Of a stretch of DNA of 64,000 bases, positions 8,721 through 16,293 are shown in pieces. The stretch is from NCBI GenBank assembly GCA_018992685.1, contig JACVGT010000018.1, forward strand, positions 1 to 64,000. Direction: 5' to 3'. Origin of the DNA: Theionarchaea archaeon. GTDB lineage: Archaea > Methanobacteriota_B > Thermococci > Methanofastidiosales > SZ-28-30. Under the pieces are notes generated by a model. The model was not told the origin of the DNA. It saw only the letters and a list, made by a program, of their open reading frames with translations, and ran no database searches. How positions within the stretch are numbered: position 1 is the first letter of the stretch; every line of letters starts with the position of its first letter. The position numbers and the translations under genes are program-made.

Positions 8721-10730
8721 CTATGATCCAGAAAACAATGGATGATCAGCTATTCTCTCCAACATTTGCTGCAGAAGCTCAGTGGCTTCAATAAGATTGC
8801 GAGCTGCCTTCTCCATCTTGGCTGCAGATTTTTCAATTTCAGAATCAGTTCTTGTTGACTGTTCAACTTTCTGGGAAAGGGTATCAATTGCCTTCACATG
8901 AGTCTTGATATTCTCACTGTAGAACCGTGTTGTCTCAGAGAAGTATTCAAGATCCTTTCTGAACTGGTCCTGTGTCTCCTGGATAGTTGTTATCCCTTTC
9001 TTGATTTTCTTATTCTCTTCTGGTAATTCCCTCAGAAACTTCTTATTAATCCTTCCCGTGACCACATCATCAATGAAGTCTGAATAACTCTCCGAAAAAT
9101 GCAGGGCTTCCTGACTTTCAACTTCTAGATGGATTTCCTGTGACTTGTCAATGGCAATAATATACTCAATGAGTTCACCTGTAGAATCTCTCCTTACAAC
9201 CTTCGTCCTGAAATGGAGTAATCCCTTCTTAATTACTTTCCGGGCAAAGATGTCATTCTCTAGAGCCACGTGGGCTGTCTTTACTGCAGCTGGTTCTGAT
9301 AAATCAATAGTAATTCCGTAGTCACGGAGTCTCTCTACCACTTCATTGACAAAATTGAGTATCTGTCTTTCAAATTCAAAGGGGGAAGTAAAAATAAAGG
9401 GATTCTTGGGTAATATGTTGATGAACTCACCTGTGGGATCTTTTGATTTGAAGATATAAGCTTCTGTGAAGTGCTTGTGAATACTCTTTTTGCCAAAGAC
9501 CCATCCTGTGCTCTTGAGTCTGTTATGGTTGCACTGTAATAGCTTGAACTGTATGAAGAGTCTGTGGGCATTCTTCTGCTGCCAGGTGATGTAATCATCA
9601 AAGGTTTCAAGAGGGTTACCTGGTTCTGAATCTGGTGGAATATCTTGATCAGCTGTCGGAGTCTGTGAGATCTCTCTGTCTGCAGGCTGGACCTCATGGG
9701 ATGGCTCAACTTCAAATGAATATGGCTCATTTATTGGCTGAATTTTTGAGGATGAACTATCAATTTTTGAGTCGTTTTTTACCGAATCAAGAAACCCTAC
9801 AAACCCCTTGATAGCAAGTTCTGTTGGAACATATATATACTGGTTTCCTGTCTGATTAATGATAATTAGTTTATTCTTTTCCAACTTTTCAGTATATTTT
9901 TTGACCATGTACCTGGAAACCTTATTTCTCCTGGCTAATTCCCTTTCAGAGAACTGTTCATACTTATTCTCCTTGGACAGTATATCCATCAGAATGTTCT
10001 TTTCCACTGGGTCCAGGTTACCAGGTCCTCTTCTCCCCCCACCTGATTGGCTGAAACTCTTCAAAAGGTTTTCAAAAGGTTGACCATCATTATCCAAAAA
10101 AATCTGAGAGTTACCACCTAAATCATCTGAAAGGGTGTAATGTCCCCAGGCCATCTTGATGACTCTTTCATCTCTTACTAGGTTTCTCATGTGGCAGTGA
10201 GCTGTTGAGGGGTCCACTCCAGCAAAAGAAGCAATGTCCTTGAGACGGATTATGTTGTTGGTTAAGGCCTGGAGGACCAATGCTCTGGTAGTTGGACCCT
10301 GCTCTTTTTTGGGGGCACTGCCTGCAGTAGTGTTGGTAACCTGGATAGAATCAGTGAGTGTATCAGATCCTACTGGGATCTCATTTTTCCGGTTGTCGAC
10401 CTGTTCAGCATAGACCTCATCAGCTCGCTTAAATGAATCTTCATAGAATTTACTAGATTCTTCCTCTTCACTAACCTCATCAGAGAGGTGTTTACCTTTA
10501 TACACTTTCCATTCCCATTTCTCCCAGAATTTCCTAGATATCCTTTCTCTACTCTCTTCAAAGTTCTTACAGTCCTCTCTCTTCACCAATTTCCTGACAT
10601 CATTATCTCTCCAGCAGCCATCAAAGAATATCCTCTTACTGGGACCAGAATATTCTTCAAAAATAACAGCATGCCTGCACTGCAGGCATGTGTATAGACA
10701 TTCTGGCAGTCGATCAATCACCACATTCAC
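8721..10730 (-). CDS. Zinc-finger, double winged-helix, coiled-coil protein of unknown role
   Basis: 669 residues. The N-terminus has Cys residues spaced as in a zinc site (CLYTCLQC, then single Cys in DGCWR and EDCKNF). A charged linker leads to a first wHTH at about 145-205 (LKDIASFAGVDPSTAHCHM) and a second at about 245-315 (ARRNKVSRYMVKKYTEKLEK, wing IYVPTE). The middle (about 380-580) is a mixed domain with an internal basic strand. The C-terminus (about 590-660) is heptad-rich coiled coil. The start is a GTG at 10730, fifteen bases after the small HTH gene, so the two probably form an operon. The layout fits a DNA-binding or partition/replication protein of an integrated element, but no known family was recognised. 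Confidence 0.6.
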   Translation of the reverse strand: MNVVIDRLPECLYTCLQCRHAVIFEEYSGPSKRIFFDGCWRDNDVRKLVKREDCKNFEESRERISRKFWEKWEWKVYKGKHLSDEVSEEEESSKFYEDSFKRADEVYAEQVDNRKNEIPVGSDTLTDSIQVTNTTAGSAPKKEQGPTTRALVLQALTNNIIRLKDIASFAGVDPSTAHCHMRNLVRDERVIKMAWGHYTLSDDLGGNSQIFLDNDGQPFENLLKSFSQSGGGRRGPGNLDPVEKNILMDILSKENKYEQFSERELARRNKVSRYMVKKYTEKLEKNKLIIINQTGNQYIYVPTELAIKGFVGFLDSVKNDSKIDSSSSKIQPINEPYSFEVEPSHEVQPADREISQTPTADQDIPPDSEPGNPLETFDDYITWQQKNAHRLFIQFKLLQCNHNRLKSTGWVFGKKSIHKHFTEAYIFKSKDPTGEFINILPKNPFIFTSPFEFERQILNFVNEVVERLRDYGITIDLSEPAAVKTAHVALENDIFARKVIKKGLLHFRTKVVRRDSTGELIEYIIAIDKSQEIHLEVESQEALHFSESYSDFIDDVVTGRINKKFLRELPEENKKIKKGITTIQETQDQFRKDLEYFSETTRFYSENIKTHVKAIDTLSQKVEQSTRTDSEIEKSAAKMEKAARNLIEATELLQQMLERIADHPLFSGS

Positions 10731-10745
10731 ATTCCCGATTTTCTT

Positions 10746-11057
10746 CTATGAATTCATGATGTCCTTGAGTCTGTAGTAGTTGTCTTCAAGGTCCAGAGTT
10801 TCCACCACTCGGGAAATAGAGACCACACTCGTTCTCAGTATCAAGGCAATCCCCACGTTGGTCACTCCCATGTTGTGGAGTATACTCACCTGGTCAGGAT
10901 CTACGTCAGAACATAAATGACAGTTATTCACCATCTCCAGCTTCTCAAGTCGGTAACCCACAGCAGCCTGTGTGACACCTAATCTCACTGCAATTTCCTT
11001 GTTGGTCAGTCCTTGAAGATAGAGCTCCAGAAGCTCTCCATCTGAAAACTTATTCAT
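10746..11057 (-). CDS. Small double-HTH regulator
   Basis: 103 residues with two consecutive HTH units: about 5-40 (LTNKEIAVRLGVTQAAVGYR) and about 58-92 (GVTNVGIALILRTSVVSISR). It begins with ATG at 11057 and has GGAGGTTAG upstream. It precedes the 669-residue protein by 15 bases and is itself preceded by hairpins and a perfect 20-bp palindrome, consistent with autoregulation. Probably a repressor of the two-gene unit. Confidence 0.65.
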   Translation of the reverse strand: MNKFSDGELLELYLQGLTNKEIAVRLGVTQAAVGYRLEKLEMVNNCHLCSDVDPDQVSILHNMGVTNVGIALILRTSVVSISRVVETLDLEDNYYRLKDIMNS

Positions 11058-11080
11058 CCTTCTAACCTCCTCCCCCTTAC

Positions 11081-11126
11081 GGGATCACTCGGAGTGATCC
11101 CTCTGCCTTTGGCAGGAACAGGATTG
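11081..11126 (-). promoter_or_regulatory. Cluster of hairpins in the leader of the small HTH gene
   Basis: GGGATCACT-CGG-AGTGATCCC (11081-11101) is a perfect 9-bp stem with a 3-base loop. It is followed by CTGCC-TTT-GGCAG (11103-11115) and a GGAAC/GTTCC pair. The set lies 25-75 bases before the start codon. It could be RNA structure or protein operators. Confidence 0.5.
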
Positions 11127-11175
11127 GCCCGTTCCACAAGGGGTGTGTATAGATTATGTCCAGGTTGTGCAGGAC

Positions 11176-11195
11176 TGCCTTTCTTAAGAAAGGCA
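11176..11195. promoter_or_regulatory. Perfect 20-bp palindrome, probable operator
   Basis: TGCCTTTCTTAAGAAAGGCA is identical on both strands. A TATA-like element on the minus strand (CTTTATATACCC, about 11232-11243) would place transcription start near 11210, so the palindrome sits just downstream of it, a typical repressor position. The small HTH protein is the obvious candidate binder. Confidence 0.55.
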
Positions 11196-11243
11196 TTAAA
11201 TCCCACATAACCAAAAAGAAGAATAAAGATGGGTATATAAAGT

Positions 11244-11640
11244 TAATTAATACAAAATATTACATTATAATATTTTTTGAGGCAAATTATTTTAGATTTT
11301 AATACCGGTTCAAGCCTCTTCACAATTTTGAATGATAAAAAGAAGAAAAGATTATTTTTTCCATGATGTATCTGTCAATTAAATCAAAAGAATATCAAAA
11401 TTCCAAATAATAAGTAGATTGTGAAATCAACACAAATTAATCTCATCAAGACGATATGATTTCTCTTGATCAAAAAATCGAAGTGAATCTCATCCTCTAT
11501 TTTCCCGTAAAAAAATATGAGAATATCATATATTATAACATTTTTTGGCTTGTAAAGCTTTCTGTAAGCGATCAAAGCTTTCTGCTAAAGCTTCATGACA
11601 TTAAAATCCATAAAAAAGGAGAAGAGCATCAAATCCTGGG
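11244..11640. other. AT-rich intergenic stretch, no gene seen
   Basis: Very AT-rich sequence between the accessory HTH unit and tRNA-Arg. Short open frames are low-complexity and lack start signals. A local inverted pair (AAAGCTTTCTG, repeated near 11555 and 11575) was seen. No copy of the tRNA 3-prime end was found to mark an integration boundary. Confidence 0.4.
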
Positions 11641-11646
11641 TAAATA

Positions 11647-11733
11647 TGCCCCTGCCGGGATTCGAACCCGGGTTTCAGGCTGGCTCCGAATCTTCTCCGG
11701 AGGCCTGTGCCATATCCACTAGACGACAGGGGC
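11647..11733 (-). tRNA. tRNA-Arg(CCG) with a 15-nt intron
   Basis: The minus strand folds as a tRNA: acceptor GCCCCTG/CAGGGGC with discriminator A, D arm beginning GTCTAG, anticodon stem CAGGC/GCCTG, T arm CCGGG-TTCGAAT-CCCGG. The anticodon loop is 22 bases instead of 7. Removing 15 bases (plus-strand 11682-11696) after position 37 leaves loop CTCCGGA, anticodon CCG. The flanks form a bulge-helix-bulge: central helix CTCC:GGAG, bulges GGA and CCA, and a mini-stem GAA:TTC, as expected for the archaeal splicing endonuclease. The gene starts four bases after the stop of the HTH-CBS gene. Confidence 0.92.
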
Positions 11734-11737
11734 ATTG

Positions 11738-12301
11738 TCACGACTTTACCATCAACAGCCCCAAGATGTCAGACCTGCTGATGATCCCCACTGGTTTCCC
11801 AATCTCTTCAACAACCACAACATTGTTCTCCTTTAACAAAGAGAACACAGATTCCAAACTCTCATTCCTACTGACTGTTGGCAGAGGGTCATCCATGACC
11901 TCGTACACTCTCATGGTCCGGAACTTCTCCATCTTCCTGACATCAATTTTCTTTATTAAAGACTTTTCTACCACACACCCTACTATCCTCCCTCTCCTGG
12001 TGACTGGTATCTGAGAAATATCATTCCTGCTCATCAACCGGATGGCGTTTTCAACAAAATCATTGGCATCAATAGATATTATGGGATTGACCATGACATC
12101 ACTTGCCTTCCTGACCCCTTCCTCCATGCTTTTCAAGGAGTCCACAATCTTCTGATACGTTGAAAGTTTGGGATCGGCCTGTCCTGTTTCCAACTTGGCA
12201 ATGTATGCCTGGGACACTCCTGCTTTCTCAGCCAGTTTCTCCTGTGTGATGCCAAGTCTCTTGCGCATCCGTTTTAACTCAAAGAGCTCTACATTCCTCA
12301 C
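11738..12301 (-). CDS. HTH-CBS transcriptional regulator
   Basis: 187 residues. An Xre-type HTH occupies about 8-60 (LGITQEKLAEKAGVSQAYIAKLETG). Two CBS domains follow, about 65-122 (VMVNPIISIDAND, IPVTRRGRIVGCV) and 128-187 (VMDDPLPTVSRNE, GIISRSDILGLL). CBS pairs bind adenosyl compounds such as AMP, ATP or SAM, so this is likely a nucleotide- or SAM-sensing regulator. It is divergent from the SAM synthetase gene, with about 160 bases between them, which makes SAM a plausible ligand (inference). The GTG start at 12301 lies about 28 bases from a TATA box, so the mRNA is probably leaderless. tRNA-Arg follows four bases after the stop. Confidence 0.8.
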   Translation of the reverse strand: MRNVELFELKRMRKRLGITQEKLAEKAGVSQAYIAKLETGQADPKLSTYQKIVDSLKSMEEGVRKASDVMVNPIISIDANDFVENAIRLMSRNDISQIPVTRRGRIVGCVVEKSLIKKIDVRKMEKFRTMRVYEVMDDPLPTVSRNESLESVFSLLKENNVVVVEEIGKPVGIISRSDILGLLMVKS

Positions 12302-12322
12302 AGTTATGAAATTGTTCTACAT

Positions 12323-12334
12323 TATAAATACATT
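12323..12334 (-). promoter_or_regulatory. TATA box for the HTH-CBS gene
   Basis: The minus strand reads GTATTTATAATG about 28 bases before the GTG start. Confidence 0.5.
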
Positions 12335-12420
12335 TCGCTTCGCAGCACTCTCAATAACAGATCAAACCTGATACCTCCTCCTTCCAGATTTCCATTATTC
12401 TCGTCAGTTATATTTTGACC

Positions 12421-12438
12421 GAAAGATATAAATAGTCC
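12421..12438 (+). promoter_or_regulatory. BRE/TATA element of the MAT gene
   Basis: GACCGAAAGATATAAATAG contains a purine-rich BRE followed by ATATAAAT, about 34 bases before the GTG start of the SAM synthetase gene. Confidence 0.55.
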
Positions 12439-12464
12439 CTTTTGGAACGGGATGTGGTGATCCG

Positions 12465-13661
12465 GTGAATATCACTGTCGAACCGTTATCAAGGCTACCA
12501 TTAGAAGAACAGGATATTGAAATTGTTGAGAGAAAGGGAATAGGACACCCGGATTCAATTTGTGACGGAATTGCTGAATCTGTGTCCCGGTCTCTTTCTC
12601 GAAGCTACATCGAAGAGTGCGGCAGAATACTACATCACAACACTGATCAGGTGGAGCTGGTGGGAGGAAAATCCAATCCATTCTTTGGAGGGGGAGAAAT
12701 CTTACAACCCATGTACCTGCTGTTGTCAGGCAGGGCTACCATGCACTTCAACGACGGACAACGGAGATCGTTACCCACTCATAGAATCGCAATCGAAGCA
12801 GCCAAAGAATACCTGAAAACCAATCTCCCCAACTGCGATGTGGATTCCCATATCATCATTGACTCCAGAATGGGTGAAGGGTCTGTGGATTTGAGAGAGA
12901 ATTTTGAAGAGAATCAGGTCATACCTCGAGCCAATGATACGTCTTTTGGAGTGTCCTTTGCTCCTCTCACAGAAACGGAGAAACTGGTGTACAGTGCAGA
13001 ACGCTTCTTGAATTCTAAGGACTTCAAGAAGAAATTCCCTATGCTGGGAGAAGACATAAAGATCATGGGACTCCGCATAAAGGATGAGCTCCAGCTGACT
13101 GTGGCAGCTGCATTCATTTCCTCTCGAGTGGATACGCGCCAGGAATACGAACGCCTCAAGGAAGAGATCACAGAAGAAATCATTGAACAGTTCAACGAGC
13201 AGTGTAGTAGGAAGTTGAAAGTGGATATCAACACAGCAGACACTGGCCATTCAGCATACCTGACTGTCACAGGGACGTCATCCGAAATGGGAGATGACGG
13301 CTCCGTGGGAAGAGGAAACAGAGTTACGGGGCTTATTACCCCCTATCGCCCAATGTCCATGGAAGCTGCCGCAGGGAAGAACCCTGTCTCTCATGTGGGA
13401 AAGATGTACAACTTACTGGCTCGCAGAATTGCCAATGAGGTGGCTGAGCTTGAGGGAATTGCAGAGGTCCAGATCTATTTGCTGTCCCAGATTGGACATC
13501 CCATAAATGATCCTGCCGAAGCATGTGCCCGTTTGGTTACCAAGAGCAACACACGTGTTACTGAACTCGGACCGGAAATCAAGGAAATCATGAGCAGGAA
13601 TATCAAGAATGTGACCCAGATTACCAATCTGGTAGTAGAAGGAAGCCTGGACGTCTTCTAA
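12465..13661 (+). CDS. mat: Archaeal-type S-adenosylmethionine synthetase (methionine adenosyltransferase)
   Basis: 398 residues, the normal length of the archaeal MAT family (EC 2.5.1.6), which makes S-adenosylmethionine from methionine and ATP. Recognised from [18 protein letters not shown] at the N-terminus, [12 protein letters not shown], the central [12 protein letters not shown] and [15 protein letters not shown], the glycine-rich [16 protein letters not shown], and [10 protein letters not shown] near the end. The start is a GTG at 12465 with GGTGA five to nine bases upstream and a TATA element before it. It overlaps the convergent archaeosortase-like gene by four bases. Confidence 0.95.
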   Translation: MNITVEPLSRLPLEEQDIEIVERKGIGHPDSICDGIAESVSRSLSRSYIEECGRILHHNTDQVELVGGKSNPFFGGGEILQPMYLLLSGRATMHFNDGQRRSLPTHRIAIEAAKEYLKTNLPNCDVDSHIIIDSRMGEGSVDLRENFEENQVIPRANDTSFGVSFAPLTETEKLVYSAERFLNSKDFKKKFPMLGEDIKIMGLRIKDELQLTVAAAFISSRVDTRQEYERLKEEITEEIIEQFNEQCSRKLKVDINTADTGHSAYLTVTGTSSEMGDDGSVGRGNRVTGLITPYRPMSMEAAAGKNPVSHVGKMYNLLARRIANEVAELEGIAEVQIYLLSQIGHPINDPAEACARLVTKSNTRVTELGPEIKEIMSRNIKNVTQITNLVVEGSLDVF

Positions 13662-14188
13662 CCCTTCTTCAAAAATGCACTCTCCACCATATCCAGTAAG
13701 GCATACAAGTTCTGGTTAATTTGAGGTAGGTGTCGCTCAGATATCAGCAGGAAAAGCATTCCCGAGCCAATGGCAAGTCCTCCTGAAAAGATGTCATGAG
13801 CCAGCACCCAAGGGATGTCATGTTCTAGAAGGTAGTAGACTGCACCTATCCTTCCAATGTTCACCATGACAACAGCTGCTGAGCCTGTCACTGCGAAAAT
13901 TACTCTCCGTCTCAGGCCCGCCTTGGCTGCCATGATCATGCCAATGAAGAGTGCGACAATTTCCATGGCCGTGCAATCGATGGAAATGTACAAGTACTCA
14001 ATGTAGTGATGCCCATTCTGCTGATACCATGCCGCTTTCATCCCAAGCACAGTCACAAACTGAGCGGTGGCCTGGGAAGTAATCCGTTCCACAGGGAGAA
14101 GAGAAGCAACGACATACACCGCTGCTGCATAGACTGCAGCTCTCACCACATACTGCACTGGTTCACTCCGAAGCCTGTTCAATTCCAT
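13658..14188 (-). CDS. Archaeosortase/exosortase-family membrane protein
   Basis: 176 residues with several membrane segments. The catalytic triad of the archaeosortase/exosortase family is visible in order: Cys in SIDCTAMEIV, Arg in NIGRIGAVYY, and His in VLAHDIFSGG. Family members are transpeptidases that recognise a C-terminal sorting tail on secreted proteins and transfer it to a lipid anchor. No protein in this window has a recognisable sorting tail. The gene overlaps the end of the DUF460 gene by 26 bases and is probably translationally coupled. The subfamily cannot be assigned by eye. Confidence 0.75.
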   Translation of the reverse strand: MELNRLRSEPVQYVVRAAVYAAAVYVVASLLPVERITSQATAQFVTVLGMKAAWYQQNGHHYIEYLYISIDCTAMEIVALFIGMIMAAKAGLRRRVIFAVTGSAAVVMVNIGRIGAVYYLLEHDIPWVLAHDIFSGGLAIGSGMLFLLISERHLPQINQNLYALLDMVESAFLKKG

Positions 14189-15428
14189 TCTTGATCCTCT
14201 TTTCCTTGTATTCCTCTATAATTGTCTTCAATTGCTGTTCTTTCTGTTTGGCTTCAACGATCTCCTGCGCCATCTTCCAGCAATTGAACTCAGACTCGAA
14301 ATCCTCTTTTGGAATGACACCGAAATTCCCTAAGAACTTCAGGGGTATTTCCCTTTCCGAGATAACTGGTATTTTCGCCTTGGTGAATTCCTCTTCTGCG
14401 AGATGGGACATCCTTTCTTTGCTGATGATTGCTCTCACTCCCTTCTCCATGAGTTCTCGTGCCGTGGTGGGTCCCCCACCAGAGGGATCTTGCAGGTATA
14501 TAATATCTCCTTTCTTTATGGTAAATCTCTCATCCAGTGCTTTTATTTCTTCCTTGGAGAAATGGGGCAGAACTTTAACAGGGAGCGCTTTCTGGGAATA
14601 TTCCAGTGTTCTCATTTCCTTGAGAATTTCATTCTCCTGAGAGAGCAGTCTGGTTTTCTTTCTTTCAATTTCCAGTTCCTCCTCCAGTTTCCTGATGAAA
14701 GATTCCCTGTTCTTGATGGCCTGAGACTCCAGGGCTTCTTTTCTTGTCTTGCGATCGTATAACCTGAGATTCTGCTGGGTGTTTTCCAGTTGCTGGCGCA
14801 AGTCTTGATTCTCTTTCTCCAGGTCAGTTCTGTACTCTGTAAGGCGTTCTACCGTATGTGTCAGGTCTGCCACCTTTTTCTGCAGCAATGAAGCGGAGGG
14901 CTTCTGGACAGGTTCTGATTCTGGGTGAAGAGGCAATTCCCTGAGGGAGGGCGATTCAGATGAAATCTTCTCTTCAACCATGGCAATTGCTCGTTCCACC
15001 GGGTATCCTCTCAGGACGAGGGATTTTATTGTTTCTGAATGTTCCTCCATTCTTTTTTCCTGCAGTCGCGAATCGATGTTATCGAACTTGGCTTTATGGT
15101 GCTCAAGCGCCTTCAGAGCAGCAGCAAGGGCATCTCTCTGATGAAAGTTCTTGAACTGGTGATTCCTGGTCAGCTCGTTTTTCTCCTCTACGGACAGATC
15201 AGAAGGGGGTGTGTGCAGTTTGCAGTCGAAAGACCGACATAACTTGTCCACCGCCTGAGGTGCAGGATTAACATCAGTAGCGATGATGCAGGGTGATCCG
15301 AATTCGGAGATAAAACTGATAATATCCTGTAGGGAGAAATTCTTGCCAGAATAGAGGGAGACTACTTCTCCTTCCAGTGTAAGTATGGCCACGGCAGCCG
15401 TTGTTCCTGGATCAACTCCTGCTACAAT
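14163..15428 (-). CDS. DUF460 protein (RNase H-like fold, coiled coil)
   Basis: About 421 residues. The N-terminus is an RNase H/RuvC-like domain of the DUF460 (COG2433) family: VAGVDPGTTAAVAILTLEG opens the first strand, with a later acidic IIATDVNPAP and a Q-R-D-A segment (FHQRDALAAAL). A long coiled coil (about 165-260) and a C-terminal alpha-beta region follow. The conserved VDPGTT motif lies upstream of the first ATG, GTG or TTG codon in frame (GTG at 15392). In that frame a stop at 15435-15437 leaves only ATA (15434) and ATT (15428) as possible starts. AGGTGA sits at 15439-15444. The start given here, 15428, is therefore a non-canonical AUU, and AUA is the alternative. Function unknown; the fold suggests nucleic-acid processing. 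Confidence 0.75.
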   Translation of the reverse strand: MVAGVDPGTTAAVAILTLEGEVVSLYSGKNFSLQDIISFISEFGSPCIIATDVNPAPQAVDKLCRSFDCKLHTPPSDLSVEEKNELTRNHQFKNFHQRDALAAALKALEHHKAKFDNIDSRLQEKRMEEHSETIKSLVLRGYPVERAIAMVEEKISSESPSLRELPLHPESEPVQKPSASLLQKKVADLTHTVERLTEYRTDLEKENQDLRQQLENTQQNLRLYDRKTRKEALESQAIKNRESFIRKLEEELEIERKKTRLLSQENEILKEMRTLEYSQKALPVKVLPHFSKEEIKALDERFTIKKGDIIYLQDPSGGGPTTARELMEKGVRAIISKERMSHLAEEEFTKAKIPVISEREIPLKFLGNFGVIPKEDFESEFNCWKMAQEIVEAKQKEQQLKTIIEEYKEKRIKNGIEQASE

Positions 15429-15440
15429 ATATATTCAATC

Positions 15441-15620
15441 ACCTAGTATCAGGTCCGTTGACAGCGCCCTGAGGATCAACATGGGATGCCCAGGCGTGTC
15501 AAGATTCCCATGAGGGTACATACCTACTACGTGTGGTGATTTATGAATGTTTTCATTACAATTGCAGGAGAGGGCCAGGGGGACGACCCGGCCTGCCCCT
15601 GTTACCCGAGTACTTCGGTG
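15441..15620. other. GC-rich, hairpin-dense intergenic segment, possible RNA
   Basis: This segment is visibly richer in GC than its surroundings and can form several stems: TGACA-g-CGCC with GGCGTGTCA (15459-15501), CCC-ATGA-GGG just after it, GGCC-a-GGG with CCCGGCC (about 15577-15597), and a CCGAGTACTTCGG hairpin (about 15605-15617). No protein frame is supported. It might be a non-coding RNA or a structured leader or trailer between the DUF460 and SCP2 genes. The strand is undetermined. Confidence 0.35.
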
Positions 15621-15623
15621 TCT

Positions 15624-15971
15624 TCAGGTGAATGCAGATGCAAGCTTCATTAATGCACTCATATCTCCTTCAATGCGTATCTTCCCCTGCATCATTGCCA
15701 TCATGGCGTTGAGTTCCTTTTTCATGATACTGTCAATTACATCCAGCGTAGTAAGCACTGAAGCATCTGCGGAATCGTCTTTTTCTTGTAACGGTCTCTT
15801 GCTCATTTCCTCTACGGTACCATTCTCTCCGATTCTAATGATGTAGGCTTTATCCACATCTTCCAAGCAGAGCTGCAAGGTCTTTTTCCATCCTTTGTTG
15901 GAATCTGCCATGCTGTTCAGTCTGTCTTTGAACTTTTCCAGGAGGGAATCAGCATATTCTTCTTTGTCCAT
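15624..15971 (-). CDS. SCP2 sterol-carrier-like protein
   Basis: 115 residues from the ATG at 15971, chosen for the AAGGTGAG motif just upstream and because the longer frame has no family resemblance before it. The sequence follows the SCP2 fold: WKKTLQLCLEDVDKAYIIRIG, then a beta segment, DVIDSIMKKELNAMMAMMQGKIRIEGDMSALMKL at the C-terminus. The GKIRIEGD turn and final helix are characteristic. SCP2 domains bind hydrophobic ligands such as lipids. A TATA element (minus CCTTATATATGG, about 16005-16016) lies upstream. Confidence 0.75.
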   Translation of the reverse strand: MDKEEYADSLLEKFKDRLNSMADSNKGWKKTLQLCLEDVDKAYIIRIGENGTVEEMSKRPLQEKDDSADASVLTTLDVIDSIMKKELNAMMAMMQGKIRIEGDMSALMKLASAFT

Positions 15972-16293
15972 AGTCTCACCTTCAAATGATGCTTTCAATG
16001 AAGCTCCATATATAAGGTTTCTCACCCTCCTGTGGTGTTCATGCACAGCAGGGATTTCAAACAGGTGAAGCGTTCTCCCCTCGAAATCGTCAAAGAAAAA
16101 AAGAAAGGAAGCTGGATCTCGGAATACAAGGGCGCGACATGCTGGCCCGAGGCTCATGGGCCAACCATAACCTATACCTTTATAATATTGGCATATCTAT
16201 CAATATTGCGGTCATTGATTCACGCACAATTTGACAAATCGTACAACCAGAGGTCGGTCCAACAATGGTAAAAATGCGTGGAAAGGATGAATC

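Noticed and set aside
8400-11733. Integrated element ending at tRNA-Arg with a duplicated tRNA 3-prime end
   Set aside because: No second copy of the tRNA end and no integrase were found in the window.
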